A stretch of DNA of 64,000 bases from Pseudomonadota bacterium (GTDB lineage Bacteria > Myxococcota_A > UBA796 > SXON01), in contig JAUXQH010000095.1 in the NCBI GenBank assembly GCA_030685065.1, positions 251,206 through 315,205 of the forward strand. Direction: 5' to 3'. This document shows positions 27,948 through 35,442 of the stretch, piece by piece; position 1 is the first letter of the stretch, and each line of letters begins with the position of its first letter. The translations under genes and the position numbers were made by a program. The notes under the pieces were generated by a model. The model did no database searches and was not told the DNA's origin. It worked only from the letters and a program-made list of their open reading frames with translations.

Positions 27948-28445
27948 CTACCGCGCCGACGCGACCGCCTTCTCGAGCCCGTCCGCGTCGATGGCGCCCC
28001 GCACCACCTGCTTGATCGCGCCGTCCGGGCCCACGATCACGGTCGTCGGGTACACCTGGACCCCGTATGCGCTGAGCACCGCCGGGCTCGATTCGAGCAC
28101 CGGCCACGTCACGCCGAGGCGGGTCGCGCTCTTGGCGAGCTTCTCCCCCGAGCCGCTGCCCTGGGCGATGCCGAGGATCGGCACGTCCGCGTGCTGCTCC
28201 GCCCAGGTCGCGAACTCCGGGATCTCCTGCACGCAGGGCCCACACCAGCTGCCCCAGAAGTTGAGCACCACGGTCTTCCCCGCGTAGTCCGCCAGCTTCG
28301 TGGTGCCCCCCGAAGCGTTGGCGAGCTCGAAGGCGGGCGCCATGTCCCCCGTGGGGTCGGCGCTGCTGGAGAGCAGGTCGACGAGGAAGAACACCGCGAG
28401 GCCGACCGCCACGGCCGCGCCCCAGTCACGCAACATGCGGATCAT
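27948..28445 (-). CDS. TlpA-like membrane-anchored thioredoxin
   Basis: 165 residues. An N-terminal anchor (about 7-27, AAVAVGLAVFFLVDLL) holds a thioredoxin domain in the periplasm. The active site WGSWCGPC is intact (Cys68 and Cys71), and the cis-Pro loop is YPTTVIV. It is typical of TlpA/ResA-like reductases that keep apocytochrome or other periplasmic thiols reduced. Its ATG overlaps the stop of the LMW-phosphatase-like gene by four bases (ATGA). The frame runs further upstream through that gene but only as shadow sequence. Confidence 0.92.
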   Translation of the reverse strand: MIRMLRDWGAAVAVGLAVFFLVDLLSSSADPTGDMAPAFELANASGGTTKLADYAGKTVVLNFWGSWCGPCVQEIPEFATWAEQHADVPILGIAQGSGSGEKLAKSATRLGVTWPVLESSPAVLSAYGVQVYPTTVIVGPDGAIKQVVRGAIDADGLEKAVASAR

Positions 28446-28906
28446 CCGAGCTCCTCCACGAGCAGCTTGATGCGGCGCTCGATCTCGTCCCGCGCGGCGC
28501 GGCAGGCGTCCAGCCGCTCGTCCGCGGGCGACGAGAGCGGATCGGGCAGGTTCCAGGCGATGCGGCGCGCCTGGCTGGGGACGCGGAGGCGCCCCTCGTC
28601 GGGGACGAACGCCACCACCAGCTCCACCTCGTCCAGGGCCACCTGGGCCAGCCCGCGGGCGCGCAGCCCGGTGGTGTGGACGCCCGCCTCTTCGAGCACG
28701 TCCTTGATCTCGGGACGGACGTGGGAGGGCACCCACCCCGCGCCGGTCGCCTCGTGCCAGGGCGCGATGTGGCGCATCAACGCCTCCGCGATCGGCGCGC
28801 GGGCCGAGCCGGACTCATCGAGGAACAGGACGTACACGCGGGCTCCGAGGCGGGGGGGCGGCGTGGCCCGTATCACGCAGTCCTCGCTCCGGACGGAACG
28901 CCGCAT
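28442..28906 (-). CDS. LMW protein-tyrosine-phosphatase / ArsC-fold protein with lost catalytic Cys
   Basis: 154 residues with the LMW-PTP/arsenate reductase fold. The P-loop region reads VLFLDESGSARAPIAEALMRH, which aligns with VLFVC..N..RS..AEA in active enzymes. The catalytic Cys is Asp30, and the second Cys and the Ser after Arg are Ala. The later lid region (VAFVPDEGRL...IAWNLPDP) matches the family's DP acid loop. It is probably a catalytically dead binder or regulator. GGGAGGT lies upstream of the ATG at 28906, a strong SD. It is coupled to the TlpA gene. Confidence 0.8.
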   Translation of the reverse strand: MRRSVRSEDCVIRATPPPRLGARVYVLFLDESGSARAPIAEALMRHIAPWHEATGAGWVPSHVRPEIKDVLEEAGVHTTGLRARGLAQVALDEVELVVAFVPDEGRLRVPSQARRIAWNLPDPLSSPADERLDACRAARDEIERRIKLLVEELG

Positions 28907-28936
28907 AGGCACCTCCCTTGCCGCGTCAAGAGGGAT

Positions 28937-28942
28937 TAGACG
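28937..28942 (+). promoter_or_regulatory. -10-like TAGACG box, leaderless geometry
   Basis: TAGACG is followed by exactly six bases and then the ATG at 28949. No SD is visible. Confidence 0.45.
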
Positions 28943-28948
28943 GGTGCC

Positions 28949-30190
28949 ATGAACATCGTCTTCTTCGTGCTGGTGCTCGCCGCGGTCGTCTGCGCCGGCT
29001 TCGGAGACGTCTCCGCGATCGTGTCGGGCGTGGGCCAGCCCACCGCCATGGCCGCCGTCGGCACGGCGGCGTTCGAGGGCGCCAAGTCGAGCGTGACGCT
29101 CGCCATCAGCCTCGCGGGCGCGATGACCCTCTTCCTCGGCCTGATGAAGGTGGTCGACGCCGCCGGCGGGCTCGATGCGCTCGCGCGGCTCATCCGCCCG
29201 GTGCTCGTGCGCCTGTTCCCGGACGTGCCCGCCACGCACCCCGCGATGGGCGCCATCGTCATGAACATCGCGGCGAACGTGCTCGGCCTCGGCAACGCCG
29301 CCACGCCCTTCGGCATCAAGGCGATGCAGGAGCTGGACACCCTCAACAAGCATCCTGGCACCGCGACGAACGCGATGGTCCTGTTCCTCGCGATCAACAC
29401 CTCGGGCGTGGCCGTCCTGCCCACCGGCGTGATGGCGCTGCGCGCGGCCGCCGGCTCGAACGACCCGGCCGCGATCTTCATCCCCACGCTCGTCGCGAGC
29501 GCGTTCAACACGGTCATCGCCGTGCTCGCCGCGAAGGGCTTCTCCCGCCTGTTCCCGACGCCGACGCCTCCCGACGTCCACAAGACCACCGAGCGCTGGA
29601 TCGACCTGCTGCCGCTGATCGTCGTGACCGGCGCGTTCGGCGCGCTGGTTGGCGTGGTGGCGCTCTACAAGGAGACCGCGAGCGCGTGGATCATCCCGAC
29701 GTTGATCCTCGGCATGCTCACGGTCGGCGTGGTGCGCGGCGTGAAGGTGTACGAGGTGTTCATCGAGGGCGCCCGAGACGGCTTTTCATCGGCGATGCGG
29801 ATCATCCCGTACCTGGTCGCCATCCTCACGGCTGTCGGCATGCTCCGCGCCAGCGGCGCCATGGACTGGCTCGTGAAGCTCGCCAGCCCCGCTGTCGCCC
29901 TCATCGGCATGCCGCCCGAGGTCCTGCCCCTCGCGCTCCTGCGCCCCCTCTCGGGATCGGGCGCCTTCGCCCTCACCGGCGAGCTCACCAAGACCTACGG
30001 CCCCGACACGCTCATCGGGCAGGTCGCCGGGACGATGCAGGGCACCACCGAGACCACCTTCTACGTGCTCGCCGTGTACTTCGGCGCCGTCAACATCATC
30101 AAGACCCGCCACGCGGTCCCCACCGGGCTGGTCTCCGACATCTCCGGCGTGCTCGCGGCGGTCGCGGCGTGCCACTGGCTGATCGGCTGA
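28949..30190 (+). CDS. SpmA-SpmB fused membrane protein (nucleoside-recognition/gate domains)
   Basis: 413-residue integral membrane protein. The N-terminal half matches SpmA (GLMKVVDAAGGLDALARLI, then NIAANVLGLGNAATPFGIKAM) and the C-terminal half SpmB (AMRIIPYLVAILTAVGMLRASGAM, then LLRPLSGSGAF). In spore formers the two are separate genes needed for spore-core dehydration; fusions occur in Gram-negative bacteria, where the substrate is unknown. Eight or more membrane segments are visible. The C-terminal 405 bases are antisense to the 3' part of the PH-domain gene on the other strand. Confidence 0.92.
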   Translation: MNIVFFVLVLAAVVCAGFGDVSAIVSGVGQPTAMAAVGTAAFEGAKSSVTLAISLAGAMTLFLGLMKVVDAAGGLDALARLIRPVLVRLFPDVPATHPAMGAIVMNIAANVLGLGNAATPFGIKAMQELDTLNKHPGTATNAMVLFLAINTSGVAVLPTGVMALRAAAGSNDPAAIFIPTLVASAFNTVIAVLAAKGFSRLFPTPTPPDVHKTTERWIDLLPLIVVTGAFGALVGVVALYKETASAWIIPTLILGMLTVGVVRGVKVYEVFIEGARDGFSSAMRIIPYLVAILTAVGMLRASGAMDWLVKLASPAVALIGMPPEVLPLALLRPLSGSGAFALTGELTKTYGPDTLIGQVAGTMQGTTETTFYVLAVYFGAVNIIKTRHAVPTGLVSDISGVLAAVAACHWLIG

Positions 30191-31642
30191 AGCCACGGGC
30201 GGACGCCGGCCGAGGTCCGTGAAGATCGCGCTGGCATCGGCCTCACGCAGGGCCGGGAGCCCCACGCTCGTGCCCGCCACCCACACGACGACCCGCGCGA
30301 GCTCGTGCCGCCGAAGGAGCGGATCCGACATCAGGTGGACCGACTGGATCTTGCTCCGCGGCACGATCCAGGTCCGGCGGGTGAGAAAGCCGCTGCGCGA
30401 CACGACGAAGCCCGGGGTGACGACCCAACCCTGCCGGCGCCAGTCCAGCCAACCGAGCAGAATGCCGATCCCGATGAGGAGGAGCCCCATCGGCCCGATC
30501 CACCACGCGAGCACGGCGCCGAGGACGCCCCAACGGAGGGCCCCGCCGAGGCAGGCCCGCACGAGCGCACGGGGCGCGGGGGGGAGCAGCGGCGCGGCCC
30601 ACGGATCCACGTCGAGCGCGGGGAGGATGACGCCGGCGAGGGTGGCGTGGTCCTCCGTGGGCACCATCGGGAGGATGCCCTCGGGCGCCGCGGACTCGCC
30701 GGGAACGCCCGAGGCGGCGGTCTCGACGACGATGGTGCCGTAGCCCATGAGCCGGCGCATCCACGGCTCGTCGACGCGCACCACCTGCACCTTGCTCAGC
30801 GGCATCTCGACGCCGCGGCGGGTGAGGAGCCCAGCCTCGAAGCGCAGGCCACGGGGGGAGCGGTACAGGCGGAAGCCCGAGTGGCGGAGGATGGTGCCCG
30901 CGACGGAGAACGTGTAGCCGACGGCGAGCGCGACGAGGCCGAGCCCGACGGCGGCGCCCGGCTTGAGCCCCGAGAACCCCTGCGCCATCGTGGTGGGCGA
31001 CACCTGCCCGAGCACCTCGACGCCCACGCCGAAGGCGAGCACCACCGCCCCCACGCGCCCCGCGCTCACGCCGTAGCCGATGAGCTCCGGCAAGGTGATG
31101 GCGAGGATCTCGTCCCCAGGCGTCGGGGCGACGTTGGCGTTTGCAGCCGCGCCGGCGCCGGTCGACGCGCCATGAAGCCGCTCACGGAGGCGGTTGGCGT
31201 CCTGGATCGAGAGGGCGGAGAGCATCCCCTCCGCGCCGGTGTCCCCCGCGGTCTCGACGCGGAGCTCCACCAGCCCGGCGAGCTTGTGGAACATGTTCTG
31301 GACGATCTCGACGTTCTGGATCCGCGCCGGATCGATGACGCGGAAGCGGCGGCCGATGAGCCCCGTCTGGATCTCGAGCTTCCCCTCGTGGAACCGGTAC
31401 CGGAGCGTGAGGAAGTGCACCACGGTGCGGCCGACCGCGAGCCCGAAGAACATCACGATCAGGCCGAGGTTCACGAAGTTGGCGAGGCCGCCGCCCACGA
31501 ACAGGGCGAGCAGGAGCGGCCAGGCGCCGCGCGCGGTGCGCCAGAGGTCGGGGATGAGGTTGACCAGCAGCGAGGCGGGCTCGAGCGAGCGCCAGTCCCC
31601 CGACTCCAAGGGGGTGCTCGCCGCGCGGATCGGGTCAGACAC
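29786..31642 (-). CDS. YdbT-like bPH2 membrane protein with unusual 3' extension
   Basis: The family part has three bacterial PH-like repeats, each after membrane helices (YRFHEGKLEIQTGLIGRRF, FRLYRSPRGLRFEAGLLTRR, WVVTPGFVVSRSGFLTRRTW), about 480 residues, typical of YdbT. Homology seems to end near 30220 (ADASAIFTDLGRR). The frame has no stop there and continues to 29786, adding about 140 low-quality residues antisense to the SpmA-SpmB gene. Start: GTG at 31642, with GAGGTG six bases upstream, overlapping the YdbS-like stop. The true stop may be lost, or a frameshift may be present. With YdbS it probably protects against membrane stress. Confidence 0.75.
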   Translation of the reverse strand: MSDPIRAASTPLESGDWRSLEPASLLVNLIPDLWRTARGAWPLLLALFVGGGLANFVNLGLIVMFFGLAVGRTVVHFLTLRYRFHEGKLEIQTGLIGRRFRVIDPARIQNVEIVQNMFHKLAGLVELRVETAGDTGAEGMLSALSIQDANRLRERLHGASTGAGAAANANVAPTPGDEILAITLPELIGYGVSAGRVGAVVLAFGVGVEVLGQVSPTTMAQGFSGLKPGAAVGLGLVALAVGYTFSVAGTILRHSGFRLYRSPRGLRFEAGLLTRRGVEMPLSKVQVVRVDEPWMRRLMGYGTIVVETAASGVPGESAAPEGILPMVPTEDHATLAGVILPALDVDPWAAPLLPPAPRALVRACLGGALRWGVLGAVLAWWIGPMGLLLIGIGILLGWLDWRRQGWVVTPGFVVSRSGFLTRRTWIVPRSKIQSVHLMSDPLLRRHELARVVVWVAGTSVGLPALREADASAIFTDLGRRPPVASADQPVARRDRREHAGDVGDQPGGDRVAGLDDVDGAEVHGEHVEGGLGGALHRPGDLPDERVGAVGLGELAGEGEGARSREGAQEREGQDLGRHADEGDSGAGELHEPVHGAAGAEHADSREDGDQVRDDPHRR

Positions 31643-32117
31643 CGTCGTCACCTCGCCGGCGCACGAGGGTGTCCCGCAGGGCGTCGGCTTGGCCCTCCTC
31701 GAGGCCGGGAATCGACCCGTCCGCCGACATTCCGGCGGCCGTGTACACGACCAGTCGCGACAGCCCGAAGGCGCGCTCGAGCGGGCCCTGGCGCGTGTCG
31801 ACATGCTGGATGCGATCCAGCGGGATGCTGACCGTGTGGCGGAACAGAACCCCGCTCTCCACCAACAGATCGTCCGCCCGGATGCCGTAGCGGAACCGAC
31901 GCCACGCGAGGGCCGGCCAGAGGAGCGTGCTCCCGCCGAGGAGGAGCGCAAGGACGCCGGCGGCGCTCGCGGCGGCGGCCACCCCGTAGCGGAAGCCGAG
32001 CCAGCCGGCGCCGACGAGGAGGACGGGGATCCAGAAGGTGCCGAGCCGGGTGAGCCCCTGGAGCCGCCACAGGTTCACGACGCGCGGATCGAGAGAATGC
32101 AGATCGAGGGAATTCAC
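31635..32117 (-). CDS. YdbS-like bPH2 membrane protein
   Basis: 160 residues with two membrane helices near 25-60 (FWIPVLLVGAGWLGF, AAGVLALLLGGSTLL) and one bPH2 domain (FRYGIRADDLLVESGVLF, then PLDRIQHVDTRQGPLERAFG). YdbS and YdbT are encoded together in many bacteria. The stop overlaps the start of the YdbT-like gene by eight bases. The start is GTG at 32117, since no ATG fits. Divergent from the DUF1697 gene, with only 40 bases between start codons. Confidence 0.88.
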   Translation of the reverse strand: MNSLDLHSLDPRVVNLWRLQGLTRLGTFWIPVLLVGAGWLGFRYGVAAAASAAGVLALLLGGSTLLWPALAWRRFRYGIRADDLLVESGVLFRHTVSIPLDRIQHVDTRQGPLERAFGLSRLVVYTAAGMSADGSIPGLEEGQADALRDTLVRRRGDDGV

Positions 32118-32145
32118 GCCGTGAAGCTAACCCCGCGGCACGCGC

Positions 32146-32151
32146 TACGAT
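32146..32151 (+). promoter_or_regulatory. -10-like TACGAT box, leaderless geometry
   Basis: TACGAT, then exactly six bases (GCGGCG), then the ATG at 32158. No SD. Confidence 0.5.
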
Positions 32152-32157
32152 GCGGCG

Positions 32158-32679
32158 ATGCCGGTCTCCATCGCCCTCCTCCGCGCCATCAACGTCGGCA
32201 CCACCAACCGCATCCGCAAGGAGGCCCTGCGCGACGCCTTCGTCGCCGCCGGGTACCCCGACGCCGTGACCTACATCCAGTCGGGCAACGTCCTCTTCGG
32301 CACGGACGAACCCCCGCGCGTCTCCGAGGCGCGCATCCGGAAGCAGCTCCAGGACGACCTGGGCCTCACCATCGACGTCCTCGTCCGCACCGCCGACGAG
32401 CTCGCCCGCATCGCGATGGCGCATCCGTTTTCGGCGCGGACGGAGGATCTCACCCGGCTGCACGTCTTCTTCCTCTCCGAGCCCCTCCCCGAGGCGGCGC
32501 TCCACGCCCTTCGGGCGCGCTCGTTCGGGTCCGACGAGTGGACCGCGGCGGGGCGGGAGGTCTACGTGTACTACCCGAACGGGGCCGGCGGCGGGAAGTT
32601 CAGCCTCAAGGCCGTCGCGACCGCGCGGAACTGGAACGTGATCGAGAAGCTCGTCGAGCTCGCGCGCGCCCACGGGTGA
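32158..32679 (+). CDS. DUF1697 family protein
   Basis: 173 residues that match DUF1697 along the whole length: ALLRAINVGTTNRI near the start, YIQSGNVLFGTDE near 40, and a C-terminal GGGKFSLKAVATARNWNVIEKL. The family has no assigned biochemistry; it is cytoplasmic and widespread as single genes. It has no obvious functional neighbour. The DUF1697 C-terminal motif with Lys and Thr/Arg-Asn-Trp is intact, so it is not degraded. Confidence 0.9.
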   Translation: MPVSIALLRAINVGTTNRIRKEALRDAFVAAGYPDAVTYIQSGNVLFGTDEPPRVSEARIRKQLQDDLGLTIDVLVRTADELARIAMAHPFSARTEDLTRLHVFFLSEPLPEAALHALRARSFGSDEWTAAGREVYVYYPNGAGGGKFSLKAVATARNWNVIEKLVELARAHG

Positions 32680-32744
32680 GCCACGCGCGCGCGGCCGTGT
32701 CGTGACGGCTGCGCCCGCCGCCCTATCGTCCAGGGTGGAGGTGG

Positions 32745-33668
32745 ATGATGACGCTCTCGAAAGGACTCCTGGCGAAGGGGCTCCTGCTGGCCGTGGCGTT
32801 GGTTGCGCCGCTCTCGGCGTCGGCCCTGGATCCCGCGGTGGAGGCCAAGATCATGGAGGCCGAAAACCTGCTCTTCAGCGCCAACCCAGCGGACGCGACC
32901 TATGCACTGACCGCGGCCAAGGACCTCGCGATCCAGAAGCTGGACGTGGACGGCCTGTTGTGGCTCGCGGAGGACTACCTGATCCTCGGCGACGACCGGA
33001 TGGTGAAGGAGACCTACTCCCTCGCCACCCAATACGCCTTCGACCTGGCGAACTACGATCCGAACCACGGCGGGAGCGGCACCGACTGCCTCGGCGGCAT
33101 CATGGGCCTGGAGATGGCGCTGCTTCAGTACGACTTCTCCTTCGCGGGGCTGCCGGACGGCCCGCTCAAGACGGAGCTGACGTACATGCGCGACCACGCG
33201 CAGACGAACCTCGACGCGCTGTACGCGAACGGATGCACCGAGCGGCCCGCGGGCGCCTCTCTGATGATCGACGGCGTGCCGGGCGAGAACGGGCTGGCGA
33301 TCGGCAACACCGTCCGGCCGTTCGGGGACACCGCGGCCGCGGATCAATGGGCGTCGTTCAGCTTCCCGATCAGCGGCGCGCCGGCCACCATCACCCAAGC
33401 GAAGGTCACGTTCCGCGTGAAGCCGCTGGGCGGGCTGACCGACACCGATTCGTTGATCCTGCAGGGGGCGAGTGGAGCCCACTACGACGTGTACCACGAC
33501 TTCGCGGCGCTCCCGCAGGGCGAGTACAGCGAGGTCGAGGTCGACGTGAGCGGGAACGCGGACATCCTCGCGGCCATCCAGTCGGGCACGCTGCTGGGTG
33601 TCATCCAGGACGACACCGCCGTCGAGTGGGTCAGGCTCGAACTGTCCGGCGGAGAGCTTCCCGTGTAG
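32745..33668 (+). CDS. Secreted two-domain protein of unknown function
   Basis: 307 residues. Signal peptide (about 1-28, cleavage near ASA). The first half is helical, TPR-like (AEDYLILGDDRMVKETYSLA); the second half is a jelly-roll-like beta domain (WASFSFPISGAPATITQAKV... VEVDVSGNADILAAI). I do not recognise a family. GGAGG lies four bases before ATG 32745 and seven before ATG 32748; both fit. It is the only gene in its unit and convergent with the phosphoesterase gene. Confidence 0.75.
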   Translation: MMTLSKGLLAKGLLLAVALVAPLSASALDPAVEAKIMEAENLLFSANPADATYALTAAKDLAIQKLDVDGLLWLAEDYLILGDDRMVKETYSLATQYAFDLANYDPNHGGSGTDCLGGIMGLEMALLQYDFSFAGLPDGPLKTELTYMRDHAQTNLDALYANGCTERPAGASLMIDGVPGENGLAIGNTVRPFGDTAAADQWASFSFPISGAPATITQAKVTFRVKPLGGLTDTDSLILQGASGAHYDVYHDFAALPQGEYSEVEVDVSGNADILAAIQSGTLLGVIQDDTAVEWVRLELSGGELPV

Positions 33669-33686
33669 CGCGCCGCTCGGGGCCGA

Positions 33687-35021
33687 TCAGCGCAACTTTC
33701 GGCTCTGCCCGATGCTCGCGTCCGGCAGCCCCTCGGCGTCGATGTACCCGAGGGCCTCGAGCTGATCGCGGAGCTGGTCGTCGGCGAGGCCCCCGCCCGA
33801 CGCGCCCGCCTCGACGGCGACGCGCGGCAGCCGGTGGGAGGGCACCGTCGGCACCGGCGTCACGTCGAAGGCGTCGGTGAGCACCTTTCCGGGCATGTCC
33901 GCCGCCGCGGGGAGCCCGAGCAGCGCGTAGAGGGTCGGCGCCACGTCGAACACGTGGAGCTTGATCCGGCCCGGCTTCACCGCGCGTCCCGCCGCGAGGA
34001 ACACGGCGGTGTCATTGTGGGAGCCGTTGGTGAGCGGCTGCGCGGACGAGACGCGGAAGCCGTGATCCGAGAGCACGACCAACGTGGTGTCGGCGCCGAC
34101 GAGCGCCCGTACGCGCCCCACCACGGTATCGAGGTATCGGTAGTAGTCGGGCACGTACCGGCCGGCCTCGACGAGCTCGTCCATGTCGATGCCGTCGGCG
34201 TAGGGGGCCAGGCGGCGGCCGGGCTTGCTCCCAGCCTGAGCCGCCGCGGCGTGCGCGGCGGGGTCCTTGCGGATCATCTCCTGGACGCCGCGGTCGGAGT
34301 AGGACCAGTACATGTGGCTGACCTGGTCCGCCCCGTTGAGGTAGACCGCGCCGAAGCGCGCGTCCGCCTCGGGCCAGAGCGACTCGAAAACGCGCACGTG
34401 CGTCTCGTCCCGGATGAGCGGATGGAACGGGGCGCCGTACTGCCGCACCTGGTAGGCCAACGGGCTCGTCGCGATCCAGGCGTCATCCGGGCGGAGCGCC
34501 TCGGCACGGGCCGCGAGCGCGTCCGGAGAGGTGGTGGCCACGCGATCGACCGCGGACTCGAGGCCCACGCTCTTCTCGGCGGGGTCCTTGTTCATCGGGT
34601 AGGACCACACGAAGCGCTCGGACAGCATGAAGCCGTTCAGCGGGGTGGCCGGCCAGGTCATCAGCCAGCCGCTCACGACGACGTGGGCGCCCGCGCCGCT
34701 CGCCACGTCCCAGATGCGGTTCACCCGCACGTCCGCGCCCGAGAACGAGTGGCCGTGCCCGGTGGTCCACCCGCCGATGCCGTGCACGTCCGCGGGGTAG
34801 CCCGAGGCGATCGTGGTCCACAGGATGGGCGACATGATGGGGGTGGTCACCTCCATCTCGCCGCGCACGCCCTCCTCCATCAGCCGGGCGAAGTTCGGCA
34901 GCTCGCCCGCGCCGATCAGGCGGTCGAGCATGGTGTACTCGAGCCCGTCGAGCCCGAGCACCACGACCTTGCCGGCGGGCGCGGGGGTGCACGCGAGGGT
35001 GAGGGCGAGGAGCACGAACAC
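33687..35021 (-). CDS. Alkaline-phosphatase-fold phosphodiesterase lipoprotein
   Basis: 444 residues with start GTG at 35021 giving MFVLLALTLAC, a short lipobox with Cys11. The catalytic domain is of the type I phosphodiesterase/nucleotide pyrophosphatase family: VVVLGLDGLEYTMLDRL supplies the first metal Asp, and the nucleophile region is EVTTPIMSPILWTTIASG with Thr as in this family. VLSDHGFRV provides the late metal ligands, and NGADQVSHMYW another pair. Substrate unknown. It overlaps the stop of the upstream membrane protein gene by one base (TAGTG). Confidence 0.87.
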   Translation of the reverse strand: MFVLLALTLACTPAPAGKVVVLGLDGLEYTMLDRLIGAGELPNFARLMEEGVRGEMEVTTPIMSPILWTTIASGYPADVHGIGGWTTGHGHSFSGADVRVNRIWDVASGAGAHVVVSGWLMTWPATPLNGFMLSERFVWSYPMNKDPAEKSVGLESAVDRVATTSPDALAARAEALRPDDAWIATSPLAYQVRQYGAPFHPLIRDETHVRVFESLWPEADARFGAVYLNGADQVSHMYWSYSDRGVQEMIRKDPAAHAAAAQAGSKPGRRLAPYADGIDMDELVEAGRYVPDYYRYLDTVVGRVRALVGADTTLVVLSDHGFRVSSAQPLTNGSHNDTAVFLAAGRAVKPGRIKLHVFDVAPTLYALLGLPAAADMPGKVLTDAFDVTPVPTVPSHRLPRVAVEAGASGGGLADDQLRDQLEALGYIDAEGLPDASIGQSRKLR

Positions 35022-35401
35022 TAGTAGCCGCCGCCCCCGCTCGCCGCCGCGAAGACGATCGCGACGAAGACGATCGCGATGTAGGCCACGATCACCAGCG
35101 CGTAGAGCGCGATGAACAAGGCGAACATCCCGCTCACCAAGGACGAGATGATCCCCGCGACCAGCCCCGCGGTCGCCATCGACCGGCCGTTCACGTCGGT
35201 CGTCGTCGAGAGCGCGCGCGACCCGAGGTATGCGCCGTAGATGCCGAGCGGCAGCGCCACGAAGTAGGGCACGTAGCAAGCGCACATCCCGACGGACGTG
35301 AGCATGGCGGAGCTGACCGAGAACCACATCGCGCGCGACGCGTCCCCGGAGGAGGTGCCGACGGGCGCGGAGTCTTCGAAACCGTAGGGATCGGTGGGCA
35401 T
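35021..35401 (-). CDS. Small membrane protein, DUF4190-like
   Basis: 126 residues. A short Pro/Ser-rich head is followed by a hydrophobic body with four membrane segments (VGMCACYVPYFVALPLGIYG; MATAGLVAGIISSLVSGM; FALFIALYALVIVAYIAIVF) and a Gly tail ending GGGGY. The double-Gly/GxxxG spacing of the first pair resembles DUF4190. Function unknown. It precedes the phosphodiesterase lipoprotein with a one-base overlap. TACCCC lies six bases before the ATG. Confidence 0.75.
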   Translation of the reverse strand: MPTDPYGFEDSAPVGTSSGDASRAMWFSVSSAMLTSVGMCACYVPYFVALPLGIYGAYLGSRALSTTTDVNGRSMATAGLVAGIISSLVSGMFALFIALYALVIVAYIAIVFVAIVFAAASGGGGY

Positions 35402-35442
35402 GGCGGCGGGGTAACGCGCCGCGTCGCGCTTGGGCGTTCTGG

